From positions 806,001 to 870,000 of the forward strand of contig JAPFFF010000037.1 of NCBI GenBank assembly GCA_039105265.1: DNA of 64,000 nucleotides. Reading direction: 5' to 3'. The DNA comes from Tritrichomonas musculus (taxonomy: Eukaryota; Parabasalia; Tritrichomonadida; Tritrichomonadidae). Below are positions 19,330-29,340 of this stretch, in pieces. A program made the position numbers and the translations under genes. The notes beneath the pieces are model-generated. The model was not told the origin of the DNA. It saw only the letters and a program-made list of their open reading frames with translations, and made no database searches. The first letter of the stretch is position 1, and each line of letters starts with the position of its first letter.

Positions 19330-22300
19330 TTAAATTGAATAATGAAATACTTTTGAGAAAGCATCAAGAGTATCTTTCATTGTAAGTATTTCCAATCTTT
19401 GTTTATCCTTCACTTTTTCAGGCACAGACTCCTTCATTGCTTCCCACATTTCTTTGAAAGCGACATCGTCAGAATTTTCGAGTTTTTTCTCAAAAAATTT
19501 CAACATCAAAAACACACAAATAAACTGTTTTGCATTCAAAAAGTTCTCACTATTAGCGATCATGCACATCTGCATAATTTCAGTATGGCTCACAATTGCC
19601 TTCATTATCTCAACGGCAAAAGTTAAGTAGTTCGGATTATTGATAACCGAATCGATCAACTTTTCTGAGATTTCAATGAAGGCAGCATCCGCGCTGACCG
19701 TGTTGAAGCACTTGCAAAGAGAAGCCGGATTCATCTTGAAGAATTCTTCGGCAATAATTGAAGTTGTCTTTGTCACTTTTGAGAAATACGACTTCAACTT
19801 GTTCAAAGTGTCATTTGCCAAAGAAATTGAATTTTCTGACTCATTTGAAGGTGAAGTGATATGAAATGACTGAGCACTTGTCAAGAGGAGATAGTCCTCA
19901 TCAGGTATTGAAAAGAGAGGTGATGTGAAGTCAAAAAATTCAATTGAAAATTTTTCAAAGCCTCTGACCAAAAGAGGAAACAAAACAGGCTTCATATTTG
20001 GACTTTTTGAGAGAGTAATGAGGTCATCAAATGGTATGTTCTTTGTCAAGTGAGGTGAAGTCAACAACGATACGAATTCTCTTGTGTACGATGGCGGTTT
20101 ATTTCCATCGATTAAGAAGCTTGGATTCGAGATGCAATTCGGATACGACGTTGAGGGTGTCAGAGCCAAAGAGGGGTGCCTTGACAGGGGTACGTACTTG
20201 TCATCTGAAAAAGTGAATTCTGTGAATTTTTGGTTGATGTTCACAATCTTTGTCTTTTCGAGAAATGTCGCTAAATACGACAAATCAGTCATTGTGAGGT
20301 GAACGTTTAATGAGTGACTTTTTGTGAGCCTTTGAAGCGGAGCTAGGCACCTATAATACTCAGCATCAGTAAGGTCGAGATGGAACAACACATAGAAGAT
20401 GAAAGTGTCACATAATGACGAACTTTCAAATACAGAAATAAGCTTGTCTTTCAGCGCGCTTTCAAATTCTTCTTGTGATTCATTCTCGGCGGTTTTTGGC
20501 GGTTTATAGATTTGGAATTGATCAAGCTCAATCGAGACTGGAAAGTAGTTGTCATCAATTAACGGAACACCGCGCGGAAGAGAGAAGTGCTCGTGCTTCG
20601 ACAGTCTTTCCTTTGGCGCCAAGTAACGTGAAAAAAGTGACGCTATCTCATAGTCAAGCTCAAATGACTGCAAGTCAGCGTTGTACGATGCATCACACGC
20701 ATCCTCTTCATCCTCAACAACAACAGGCTCATCAACGCTGCTTTCTTTCTCATCATTCAAATTTTTCTCAACATTCAAATTTTTCTCAGCATTTGAATTG
20801 TTTTCAATATTTGAATTGTTCTCAATATTTGAATTGTTTTCAGTATTTGAATTTTTCTCAACACTTTGTTCATCAAGGTTTTTATTACTTGAGACTTCAT
20901 CATTGTCTTTGCTCGTTTCTTCTTTATTTCCTGGATTTGTTTCGGCTGACTCTTCTTTGTTAATATAATCCTCAATTTGGCCTTTTGAGTAAACAAAGTT
21001 GCTGAACACAGCTTTTTCAGATGTTGCCGTTGATCCACTTTTTGCAAGAATCAATCTAATATTTTCACTTTCAGTGTTGTTCAGGACTTGGTTCTTTACC
21101 TCAAGCGCGCTTCCTTTTCCAGTTATGATGTCGCTCTGAGCCAAGTTTGGTTCACCTTCATCAACTTTGTTTATCCTATTTCTCCTCCTCTTCTTAATGT
21201 TGCTAGGGATTGCATTCAAGATTTGATCGAACTTCATCACGAAGTTCTCGAATCCGAGGAAGATGTCACTAAAGAGCGGGAACTCACTGAAACGAGAAGG
21301 ATCGATTGAAATGATTGACTCAGCGAACAATTTGTTAATTCCGCTTTCTTCTTTAAAGATACGGACAATATTGAAGGCAGAAAAGTCATGATAGCCCAAT
21401 TCAATAATTGAATTATTTATCAAATTCAATTCATATTTGGTCAACTCGTTCCACTTTTTTCTGATGAAAGTTGAGAGAACACAAAACGATAGAATACTAT
21501 TCAAATCAAAACGATCAACTTTGATGATTTTCACCCATTTGTCAACATCAACATATGCAGCATTTGACCTTGAACTGGTGAATTGTAATCGCGATGAATA
21601 TGATAAGAAAGAAAGGTTGATTCGGCTGCTATTTAACGAAATCGCGTAATTTTGAGCTTTCATGAAATCGTCGTCAGAAAGTCTTCTATTTGAATTCCAC
21701 AGAAATCCGAAGAAAAGTGACAAGCTAGGCTCAAATCCTTTGAAAGGTGAAAAAGGCTTCAAATCGGAATTGACCATAACCGTTTCATCAGGTAAATCTT
21801 CTTCACACAAATTTTCACTCTTATCAAAAAGTTGATCAACTTCAGAATTAATTGTGAACTTTATTTTGTCAGAAATTTGATCTAGAACGAAAGATGTGTC
21901 GATGCTTTCTTTATGACTTTCAATTACAAAGCTTTGCGGATGCAATTTTATTGCTTTTTTATGAATTGGATCTAAAGCATCGTAATTAGACACTTTTATG
22001 TTGCTAAGTTTTCCGATGTAAAGAAGATCGCTGTCTTCGATATTCCAGTTTTGATAAGGAATGTCTTTTGCACATTGAGAGACGTAATCGGCCATATCTG
22101 GGTCATTTTTAAAAGCAAGAAAAGTATTATAAGAGAATGATTTGAATGATTTCAATTGAGAATCATCGTCTTTTTTATCTTCTTCTTCTTCTTTATTCGA
22201 GCTCTTCTTGTCTAAGAAATGACTCTCAGTTGCCGCTTTATTCATTAACAAAACAATTCTGTTTGAATTGGATGCATATCGAATGTAATCAGCAACAACG

Positions 22301-24684
22301 CTCAAATCAAACTCACTTATACATTCAATCGCAGTCAAAGAAACATCAACAGAATATTCAAATTTAAACGAAGTCGAAAAAAATTTCATTATTTCTTGAT
22401 GATAATTATGATATTTAGACTGAAATTGACTGGTGTTAACGGTCTCATGCGAAGTCAATGAATTCTCAACTCTTTGCGAAATTTCACTCACTAATTTACA
22501 CGTTTGCGGAGTAAAAGACGTAGCAAAGACTGTTGCCATTTTGACAATATCAGTTGCTTTAGAAATAGATAAAAAATTCAAGTATTTAATTGTCGTAGAT
22601 ATAACAACAATACAAGATGAAATAATTTGACCAAAAACAGTCAAAGGCAAACTTTCATTAACAACATCTAACAAAGAATTCAATGAATTTACCGTTCCTT
22701 CCCATTCATTTGTTATGTGATGCTTTTGTAAAGATGAAACAAAACGAAATTCAAGCTTTAAAGTTTTAATTGCTTCAAAAACAACATAAAGAGAACGAGA
22801 AAAAAGTAAGAAAGAAAGTTCAATGACTTGATTTTCATTTTGAAAATCATAACCAACATTTGCAACATTATATTTACGATTAGAAAAATTCAGAATTGAA
22901 TCAGATAAATAAGTTAAAGCTACAGGAAATGAAGAAGGTGGAATGATTGAATAATCAAGCAATTCAAGCACAATGAACGGACTTGTTGTATGCAATAAAT
23001 GAACCAAAGATGATGATTGTTCAAACCAGTCAAATTGAGAGATTGGAAGATCAAGTCCCAATTTGTCAATCATTTCATTAATCTCAGCCAGAAGTGAAGG
23101 ATGTGGCGATTTAAGGAATGTAACAACAATATCCGTTATTTTGTATCTTAATTTTTCAATCGGAAAAGTTTCTTTGAAGTCAATTGATTCAATCATTCGA
23201 ATAACCGCAATTTGCTCCACAAAATATTTTGGAAGAGGATTCAAACATGAATCAAGAATTTTTGCAGTCATTCGTGGCAATGCTTTATACATAATATTGA
23301 AACATTTCGCCATTAATTTAAGAATGGCAACATAAATCAACGGATCTCGATCAAACAAAATTTTTAGACAAAAATTACTGAATCCTTTTGGCACTTTTTG
23401 GGTCATTTGAATATAAACTGAAGTCAGTTGAATTAATGATACAAAAATAGGAGTCGGAATTGACTTCGTTATTTCATCTAAGGAACTCGTTTCTTCTTCT
23501 TCACAATTTGAATTGTAAATGTCTTCTTTTTTGACATTTTTTACGTTGTAAAAATCAAAGAAACGCTGAAGGGAATCAATAGGTAACATTTTCTGTTCAG
23601 CAGCAATAGAAAGAAACTCAATTATTGACGATTTGTGTGATATGTTTAAAGATGGATTTGACCATAAATGCTCAATTTCATTGAAAATTTGAATCCAGTC
23701 TTTTTTCTCGTCAATAAATCGTTCCCGCTTCATCATTATTTTGGTTATTTCAAGAGAAAATGAGGCTTCATTGGAATTCTCTTTAACATTCTTTATTGAT
23801 TGAATAATTCGGTCTTTAATCAGATTAATTGGCACATGAATGTATGATGGAATTAATGAAATAAATTGACTTAAAAAGTTAAGGGAGGCGGTTTTTAATA
23901 ATAGTGGAATAATCGAAGCAGGATCCTTTTCTAAGAAAATAACAATTGCATTTGATATTTTTTCATCTACGTTTTTTGATTGATCTTGACTGGAACTACT
24001 GCTTTCTTCGCTTTCTGATGTTGAATTGGTCTTAATTTGGCCGTCGTTTATTAAAAAAGTGACTATTGTGCTTAATGTTGCAACTGAAAATGAATTAACG
24101 AGAATTTTCCAGTCTTCAGATGTTAATCTGGTAAGTATCTCTGGTTTACTATTAAGAAGAAGATCATGACATGCTCCAATAAAACGATCACGCCTTCTTG
24201 GTGGTAAAAAATGAAGTAATTTGGTTAAAAAAATTAATACAAAAGCTTGCGCAGGTGGTTCAAGAAGTAAAACTGCCATCATAAATTCAGCTGCAATCGA
24301 ATTAACTTTTTTTGTAGGAGAGTTACTTGAACTCCCATAACTATTGTAACCACTAAAGCCGCCTCCATCAGCTCTTGCTAAAGTAGGTGTATCAAAAACA
24401 GTAAGGAGACATGATGGCGAAAAAGAAGTAAGAAGAGAACATAATCGACTTAGAAAAGAATAAGTTTGTACTCGAACACTAACTGACATTTTATCACTGG
24501 TTAAAGGAAGAACTTGTTGAAATATAAGCGGCAAAAGATCTGGCTTAAAATTTGAATCATTTGGTATAAAATAATTAATTAAAAGTGAATTTGAAATTTC
24601 TACAAGTTTGGATTCGATTTTACCATCATCATGCGTCTGTTGTGATAAATTTTCTAATGATTTTATATTTCTTGATAGAAACAT
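19330..24684 (-). CDS. Very large helical-repeat-like protein, function unknown
   Basis: 1784 residues with no catalytic motif that I recognise. Most of the sequence reads as amphipathic helix pairs (for example PPAQAFVLIFLTKLLHFLP, VALTYLSDSILNF, IMKAIVSHTEIMQMCMIAN), as in HEAT/ARM scaffolds. Two low-complexity insertions break it: a Ser-rich acidic one (~225-240) and a long Asn/Glu/Lys one (~1230-1330) with a 6-residue repeat of the NSNIEN type. A basic patch (KKRRRNR) lies near residue 1157. Scaffold or transport-receptor roles are possible, but this is inference from shape only. Start: first ATG in the frame; no better internal start. Confidence 0.65.
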   Translation of the reverse strand: MFLSRNIKSLENLSQQTHDDGKIESKLVEISNSLLINYFIPNDSNFKPDLLPLIFQQVLPLTSDKMSVSVRVQTYSFLSRLCSLLTSFSPSCLLTVFDTPTLARADGGGFSGYNSYGSSSNSPTKKVNSIAAEFMMAVLLLEPPAQAFVLIFLTKLLHFLPPRRRDRFIGACHDLLLNSKPEILTRLTSEDWKILVNSFSVATLSTIVTFLINDGQIKTNSTSESEESSSSSQDQSKNVDEKISNAIVIFLEKDPASIIPLLLKTASLNFLSQFISLIPSYIHVPINLIKDRIIQSIKNVKENSNEASFSLEITKIMMKRERFIDEKKDWIQIFNEIEHLWSNPSLNISHKSSIIEFLSIAAEQKMLPIDSLQRFFDFYNVKNVKKEDIYNSNCEEEETSSLDEITKSIPTPIFVSLIQLTSVYIQMTQKVPKGFSNFCLKILFDRDPLIYVAILKLMAKCFNIMYKALPRMTAKILDSCLNPLPKYFVEQIAVIRMIESIDFKETFPIEKLRYKITDIVVTFLKSPHPSLLAEINEMIDKLGLDLPISQFDWFEQSSSLVHLLHTTSPFIVLELLDYSIIPPSSFPVALTYLSDSILNFSNRKYNVANVGYDFQNENQVIELSFLLFSRSLYVVFEAIKTLKLEFRFVSSLQKHHITNEWEGTVNSLNSLLDVVNESLPLTVFGQIISSCIVVISTTIKYLNFLSISKATDIVKMATVFATSFTPQTCKLVSEISQRVENSLTSHETVNTSQFQSKYHNYHQEIMKFFSTSFKFEYSVDVSLTAIECISEFDLSVVADYIRYASNSNRIVLLMNKAATESHFLDKKSSNKEEEEDKKDDDSQLKSFKSFSYNTFLAFKNDPDMADYVSQCAKDIPYQNWNIEDSDLLYIGKLSNIKVSNYDALDPIHKKAIKLHPQSFVIESHKESIDTSFVLDQISDKIKFTINSEVDQLFDKSENLCEEDLPDETVMVNSDLKPFSPFKGFEPSLSLFFGFLWNSNRRLSDDDFMKAQNYAISLNSSRINLSFLSYSSRLQFTSSRSNAAYVDVDKWVKIIKVDRFDLNSILSFCVLSTFIRKKWNELTKYELNLINNSIIELGYHDFSAFNIVRIFKEESGINKLFAESIISIDPSRFSEFPLFSDIFLGFENFVMKFDQILNAIPSNIKKRRRNRINKVDEGEPNLAQSDIITGKGSALEVKNQVLNNTESENIRLILAKSGSTATSEKAVFSNFVYSKGQIEDYINKEESAETNPGNKEETSKDNDEVSSNKNLDEQSVEKNSNTENNSNIENNSNIENNSNAEKNLNVEKNLNDEKESSVDEPVVVEDEEDACDASYNADLQSFELDYEIASLFSRYLAPKERLSKHEHFSLPRGVPLIDDNYFPVSIELDQFQIYKPPKTAENESQEEFESALKDKLISVFESSSLCDTFIFYVLFHLDLTDAEYYRCLAPLQRLTKSHSLNVHLTMTDLSYLATFLEKTKIVNINQKFTEFTFSDDKYVPLSRHPSLALTPSTSYPNCISNPSFLIDGNKPPSYTREFVSLLTSPHLTKNIPFDDLITLSKSPNMKPVLFPLLVRGFEKFSIEFFDFTSPLFSIPDEDYLLLTSAQSFHITSPSNESENSISLANDTLNKLKSYFSKVTKTTSIIAEEFFKMNPASLCKCFNTVSADAAFIEISEKLIDSVINNPNYLTFAVEIMKAIVSHTEIMQMCMIANSENFLNAKQFICVFLMLKFFEKKLENSDDVAFKEMWEAMKESVPEKVKDKQRLEILTMKDTLDAFSKVFHYSI
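20754..20865 (-). repeat. Coding 18-bp tandem repeat, about six copies
   Basis: Six units encode NSNTEN, NSNIEN, NSNIEN, NSNAEK, NLNVEK and NLNDEK inside the acidic insertion of the 1784-residue protein. The unit keeps the frame, so copy-number change would be tolerated. Confidence 0.9.
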
Positions 24685-25012
24685 GATTTTATGTATTACT
24701 AGATTCCACTTTTGATTGTCATTTTAGGCCAAATAAAGGTATTTTTTTTTTTTCAATCAAAGAAAATAGAAATTGTATGATAACGTTTATAAAAATGATT
24801 GAATTATCGATGTAAAAAATGAGTAGATTAGCGCAACAAAAAATAATAATTTTGTTTTGATATTATTACTTTCGCTTTTATCTATTTTATTACTTTATCT
24901 TTTTTTACTATTATATTTAAACGCCAACAACAACAAAAATAATATAAATATTTAATACATAATTTTTACTATAGTAAGATAGGAACTTATTGAGTAGAGT
25001 TTCTTCTAATAA
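24685..25012. other. Upstream region of the 1784-residue gene
   Basis: 328 bp, AT-rich with homopolymer runs. It separates two head-to-tail minus-strand genes and should hold the promoter of the large gene and the 3' end of the oxidoreductase. No distinct element seen. Confidence 0.5.
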
Positions 25013-26020
25013 CTAATATATACTAGGATCAATTCCAATTTGTCTTCTAGCTTCGTCCAAAATTTTCATTGTAATGAGTGAGTTTTTATGTGAATTGATT
25101 GATGATTCTTTTCTACCTGATGTAATAACATCAATAAATTCAGTTACTTCGTATACCATATCATTTTTGTATTGCGATGTACAAAGCTCTTCTTCATGAC
25201 CATCTCTGTAAACGATTTTAGCCGATTTAAATGTGCTCATTTTATCTATCAAAATTGTTCCATCTTCTCCTTGGATTTCACTGCAACCAATACTATTTGA
25301 AACTTTTGAAGATATCAATGTACACGATTTTTGGTCATCATAACCACAAATAATTGTTGCTTCAATATCAATTCCATCTTGAGAAAACAAAGATCCAACA
25401 CATTGAATCGATTTGGGTTCACCAAACATGCAAACCATTGGATAAATTGTGTATACACCAATATCCATCAAACAACCACCTGCAGATTTCCTACTTAATG
25501 AGTTAAAATCACCTCCTGCTTTAAATCGCTCAAATTTTGATGAAAACTGGCAAAAGAGAGAAACAAATTTGTGAATTTTCCCAATTTTTGACTTACCTGT
25601 TTTTGGATCGTTAATTGCGTCCATAATTGCTTTGAAGACAGGACTTGGAGTAAGGCGCATAGCTTCCATTAAAACAACATTATTTAAATTCGCACAAGAA
25701 ACCATTTCTTCAGCATGTTTGTGATTAGAAGCCAGTGGTTTTTCACATATAACATGCTTTTTGTGGTTCATACATATAATTGCTTGCTCATGATGACAAA
25801 AATTAGGAGAGCCGATATATATTGCATCAACTTCTGCGCACTTGCACATTGAATCAATATTGTCAAATGCATTTTTTATATTGTGTTTTTGTGCAAAAGC
25901 TTTAGCTGTTTCTATATTTCGAGAAAAAACTGCAGTAAAAGATGCCCGCTTATCAAAGGATGCAGCTTCAATAAAAGAATCAGTAATCCAGCCTGTTCCA
26001 ATAACCCCAAATCGAATCAT
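25013..26020 (-). CDS. Gfo/Idh/MocA-family NAD(P)-dependent oxidoreductase
   Basis: 335 residues, the usual family length. The N-terminal Rossmann motif GVIGTGWIT (4-12) binds NAD(P); CEKPLASN (~91-98) carries the conserved EKP lysine; GGCLMDIGVYTIYP (~180-193) is the catalytic Asp region of the C-terminal domain. The family oxidises or reduces sugars, inositols or dihydrodiols; the substrate cannot be fixed from sequence. Such genes in trichomonads are generally considered bacterial acquisitions, and the compact single-ORF form fits this (inference). The Tc1/mariner element begins 58 bp before its start codon, so the promoter may be altered or displaced. TTTCTCAAAATG precedes the start. Confidence 0.9.
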   Translation of the reverse strand: MIRFGVIGTGWITDSFIEAASFDKRASFTAVFSRNIETAKAFAQKHNIKNAFDNIDSMCKCAEVDAIYIGSPNFCHHEQAIICMNHKKHVICEKPLASNHKHAEEMVSCANLNNVVLMEAMRLTPSPVFKAIMDAINDPKTGKSKIGKIHKFVSLFCQFSSKFERFKAGGDFNSLSRKSAGGCLMDIGVYTIYPMVCMFGEPKSIQCVGSLFSQDGIDIEATIICGYDDQKSCTLISSKVSNSIGCSEIQGEDGTILIDKMSTFKSAKIVYRDGHEEELCTSQYKNDMVYEVTEFIDVITSGRKESSINSHKNSLITMKILDEARRQIGIDPSIY

Positions 26021-26080
26021 TTTGAGAAAAAGTGAAGTATTTATAAAATCAAAAAGTTTGATTCATCATATCAAATAAAC

Positions 26081-26200
26081 TGAAACGCAAATTTTCGTAC
26101 GATTCAATTTTTTTTTCTATACTTTTCAAAGGCAAAAAAATAATTTTTAACAAAATTTAAGAGTATAAAAAAAAATTGAACCGTACGAAAATTTGCGTTC
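26081..26200. repeat. Inverted duplicate of the transposon terminus
   Basis: The left terminus (AACGCAAATTTTCGTACG onward, 26083-26125) is followed at ~26160-26199 by its inverted copy with one substitution (CGTACGGTTCAA) and a one-base indel. The pair forms a ~42-bp stem with a ~35-nt loop. The copy lacks the outermost AACTG. The element therefore has three terminal-type sequences, two of them facing each other within 120 bp. Confidence 0.85.
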
Positions 26201-26289
26201 ACAAATTTTGATAAGTTTATTTTATTTATATATAAAATTAATTGAAAATTAAAAAAAATAAAATAAAATTAATTGAAAATATTATAAAA

Positions 26290-27804
26290 TTAATCATTAT
26301 TTTCGTCATCAGAAGAATACTCATTTTCACGTTCTGGATGACTATTTCTTGTACAATTCACTAGATTTAAATGCCTCCCAATGACTGAAATATCTAAAGG
26401 AACTTGATTAAATAAATTTACGTGATTTGTATAATCTCTGATTTTACCATCAAGCTCATTGCATTTAATCCGAAGAGAACTAGGTTCAATTTGAATGTTA
26501 GGAGACAATATTTTGGAATTATCTTTCCATTTTCTGGGATTTTTCTGATTTTGTTGATAAATGTTATAATTGTCATCAGGAGTAAGCAGTAATGGAAATT
26601 CCTTTGCTTTGTCTTCTTCTGGAATATCATGTTTGTGGTTTGAAAGGTAGTGCGAGATGCTTTGTCCGCCTACATCGTGGCACATTTGTATTCGATATTG
26701 AAAACTGTCTATTAACGAATTAACGGTTTCCAATTTTATCGTTTTCCAAATATTTCTAATGGCTTCTTTTAATTCTTCTTTATTTTTTGGAATGTAATTC
26801 AATTTTTGTAATTTTCGTTTGACTATCGCCCATATCATTTCAATGGGCGACAGATCGGGGCTATTTGGAGGCCACCCATATAGTATTCTTGCATTTTGCT
26901 CTATAAATTTAATTGATTTTTGAGTTGTGTGGCAAGGAGCGCCATCTTGCTCATACAAATAATTAAATGGTCCAAATTTATCGTTCAACTTTTTGAATAA
27001 GTCGCTTTGAATTAATAAATTTATATATTTGTCGGTGTTTAATGAACCTTCTATAAAATAAACATCAGATATATAATTATAACCGATAGCAGCAAATATC
27101 ATTACACTGATTGAAAATTTTTCTGTTGAAATAGTAGTGAATTCAGAATAATCATCTGATCTAAACCATCTTTTTGAGCAGTCTGGACCACCACAAATCC
27201 TACACTCATCGGTAAATATTATTCTTCTGGTAATTGTGCTTAAATTATAGGATATATTATTTAAAAGATTATAACAAAAATTATATCTGTTAAATACTTG
27301 TGCCTTACTCAACATTTGAATATGTCGTGGGTTTCTGAATTTATATTTGTTTTCTGTTAACCGACGGTTAACTGTATCATGCGAAATTAACAAATTAAAT
27401 TTTAAAAATATCAACCTTGCAATTTCATTTGCATATATAATACCAGAATTTGCGGTTTCAACGATGAAATCATCTATTTCATCTGTAGTTTTTCGTTTGT
27501 GTCTTTTAGAGCCGTCCATTTCACTAAGTATTCTGTTAATTCTATATGAACCGACTCCAAAGTGATCTCTTGTTTGCGTAATAGTGTGGTTTTTTATATA
27601 TTCGAAAATATCTATATCTTTAACATTCATGTTTTTGAAAGGTATCATTTCATGAATGCTTTTATTATTGTTGTTTAAATCCAAAGTTTGTAATGGCCTT
27701 CTTGGAGTGAGACTCTTTGGTTTAATATTAGGAGGAGGATGTCTTGGCTGAGTAAGTACAAATTGGCAAGGAAAATAATATCTTGGGTATATAGATGGAA
27801 ACAT
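26290..27804 (-). CDS. Tc1/mariner-type transposase (DD34E)
   Basis: 504 residues. The N-terminal half has helix-turn-helix-like DNA-binding regions (ITQTRDHFGVGSYRINRIL; ISHDTVNRRLTENKYK). The catalytic triad is visible: first Asp in IIFTDECRI, second Asp in YEQDGAPCHTT, and Glu in NSPDLSPIEMIW, with exactly 34 residues between the last two, the DD34E spacing of Tc1-like enzymes. The usual length is ~340; this protein has ~50 extra residues at the N terminus and a ~130-residue C-terminal tail of unknown role that ends in an acidic stretch (SSDDENND). No break in the frame. It cuts and joins DNA at the terminal repeats, inserting at TA. Confidence 0.95.
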   Translation of the reverse strand: MFPSIYPRYYFPCQFVLTQPRHPPPNIKPKSLTPRRPLQTLDLNNNNKSIHEMIPFKNMNVKDIDIFEYIKNHTITQTRDHFGVGSYRINRILSEMDGSKRHKRKTTDEIDDFIVETANSGIIYANEIARLIFLKFNLLISHDTVNRRLTENKYKFRNPRHIQMLSKAQVFNRYNFCYNLLNNISYNLSTITRRIIFTDECRICGGPDCSKRWFRSDDYSEFTTISTEKFSISVMIFAAIGYNYISDVYFIEGSLNTDKYINLLIQSDLFKKLNDKFGPFNYLYEQDGAPCHTTQKSIKFIEQNARILYGWPPNSPDLSPIEMIWAIVKRKLQKLNYIPKNKEELKEAIRNIWKTIKLETVNSLIDSFQYRIQMCHDVGGQSISHYLSNHKHDIPEEDKAKEFPLLLTPDDNYNIYQQNQKNPRKWKDNSKILSPNIQIEPSSLRIKCNELDGKIRDYTNHVNLFNQVPLDISVIGRHLNLVNCTRNSHPERENEYSSDDENND

Positions 27805-28116
27805 GTTTTATTTTTAATTTGAATTGCATTTAAAAAAATTCAATGAGGTAATTGAAAAATTGAATCGTACGAAAAATTTGCGTTTCAGTTTATTGAAATA
27901 ATTTTTCAATACAAAATTGTATATTTTCAATATATTCAATATTTAAAAATTGAAATATATCATTTAATTAAATATATTTTAATTAAACAAGTAGAAAATA
28001 CACATCTTAACAAATATTACATAATTATATTTACTTTTATCTTGTTTTTTTAAATCTTTTTTTTTTTTTTTTTATAACGTTTGATAAACTTTTTGAAAGA
28101 TTTGCAAATTATATCA

Positions 28117-29340
28117 ATGATATTACATATCAAAGCCGTCGAAGCCAAAGATGTTCCAAAAATGGATCTTATTGGCAAGTGCGATCCATTTCTCTGTTTC
28201 AGAACTAACTTATCTTCGCAGGAATGGAAAACCAAAGTTATAAAAAAGACTTATACACCAGAATGGAATGAGGAATTTCATATTCCAATTACTTCTAATA
28301 TGGATGAACTTCTACACATAGAACTTTACGATCAAGATACATTTACTAAAAACGATTTAATTTCAACACGAGATTTCCCAGTTAATGATTTTCAAATTGG
28401 GCAAGTAACTGATGAATGGTATGATTTTGCGCCAGCACCAAAAATTCCAAAAGGGGGAAAAGTAAGATTAATTTTTCATTTAGCAAATTCTGGTGACGAA
28501 GCATTTATTGCATCAAAAGCATCTCCATATAAAGCTCGAGATGTGTCTGATTTTGATGATTCTGAAGTAGCAGGAGGAGATTTGCAAAGATATGACGAAT
28601 ATCCTGAAACTTCACACCCACCAAATGCTTTGAGGAATATCACAAAACAAATAAAGTCCAAATCAAATGGAAGTTTAAATCCAATTAATTTTTGTTATGT
28701 TGATCGTTTAATTAGTGTTCGTGGTTTTACACGTCCAATAGCTATTTCTCTTCAGCCAAGCACAGCAAAACTTTCGTCATACGGTGTTTATATTTATGAT
28801 ACCACTAGATTACAAGATGACAAAGCTCTTTACTTGTTTGTTGGGCCAGATGCTCAAGCGAAAACCGAAAAATTTGGGCAGGATCTTCTTAGTATGATGG
28901 CCAATGAAACAAAATGCACTAACATTATAAAAATTATACGTAATACAAATAGTCCCGATTTCCAGAATATGATTCAAAAAATGGGTGGAAGCCAAAAAAC
29001 ATTAGACAAATCTAAAAATTATGGGGATGAACTCAATTTCCAACTTAACTTCTTTTCTACACAATTCCATAATCAAAATATTCTTGGAGATACAATTGCA
29101 CCAAATACTAAACTTAACTTTAATAATCTTCCTCCAAAGTGTGTGGATATAATTGATACTGGCGATTTCACTCTTTACTTTTATGTTGACAATGCTAATC
29201 CTTCATCAGATGCTGAAAGAACCACTCAATTAAATGCAATTAACTATATATGTAAAAAACGAGAGTTTAAAAACAGAGAAGTTATTGTATTCGATAAGTC
29301 ATGCATCCCATCAACAGTCAAGATCCTTTGCTCTAAATAA
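28117..29340 (+). CDS. C2-domain protein with gelsolin-like C-terminal half
   Basis: 407 residues from the ATG at 28117; the 12 codons before it have no ATG. Residues ~1-125 are a C2 domain (KDVPKMDLIGKCDPFLCFRT, YTPEWNEEFHIP, IELYDQDTFTKNDLI), with the Asp residues that bind calcium in loops 1 and 3 present (D12, D16/D22, D73/D75 region). A ~50-residue linker follows. Residues ~190-407 contain DDKALYLFVGPDAQAKTEKFGQDL, which resembles a gelsolin repeat (the vWvG-type strand), and a second similar segment (DFTLYFYVDNANPSSDAERT). This suggests a calcium- and membrane-responsive actin regulator (inference). The start context is TATATCAATG. Its promoter side contains the transposon. Confidence 0.75.
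   Translation: MILHIKAVEAKDVPKMDLIGKCDPFLCFRTNLSSQEWKTKVIKKTYTPEWNEEFHIPITSNMDELLHIELYDQDTFTKNDLISTRDFPVNDFQIGQVTDEWYDFAPAPKIPKGGKVRLIFHLANSGDEAFIASKASPYKARDVSDFDDSEVAGGDLQRYDEYPETSHPPNALRNITKQIKSKSNGSLNPINFCYVDRLISVRGFTRPIAISLQPSTAKLSSYGVYIYDTTRLQDDKALYLFVGPDAQAKTEKFGQDLLSMMANETKCTNIIKIIRNTNSPDFQNMIQKMGGSQKTLDKSKNYGDELNFQLNFFSTQFHNQNILGDTIAPNTKLNFNNLPPKCVDIIDTGDFTLYFYVDNANPSSDAERTTQLNAINYICKKREFKNREVIVFDKSCIPSTVKILCSK

Larger units (their letters stand above)
26078..27890 (-). mobile_element. Tc1/mariner-superfamily transposon, apparently whole, 1813 bp
   Basis: Inverted termini start AACTGAAACGCAAATTTTCG and run ~34 bp, with one base of length difference between the two ends. They lie directly inside TA dinucleotides (26076-26077, 27891-27892), the target duplication of this superfamily. 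One long ORF on the minus strand encodes the transposase and fills most of the element. The left end carries an extra inverted copy of the terminus (see 26081-26200). The element sits between the start codons of two divergent host genes. Intact ORF plus near-identical ends suggest recent activity. Confidence 0.92.

Noticed and set aside
20475-20963. 162-codon plus-strand ORF with His/Gln runs
   Set aside because: Antisense of the Asn/Glu repeat in the 1784-residue gene; no start context or domain.
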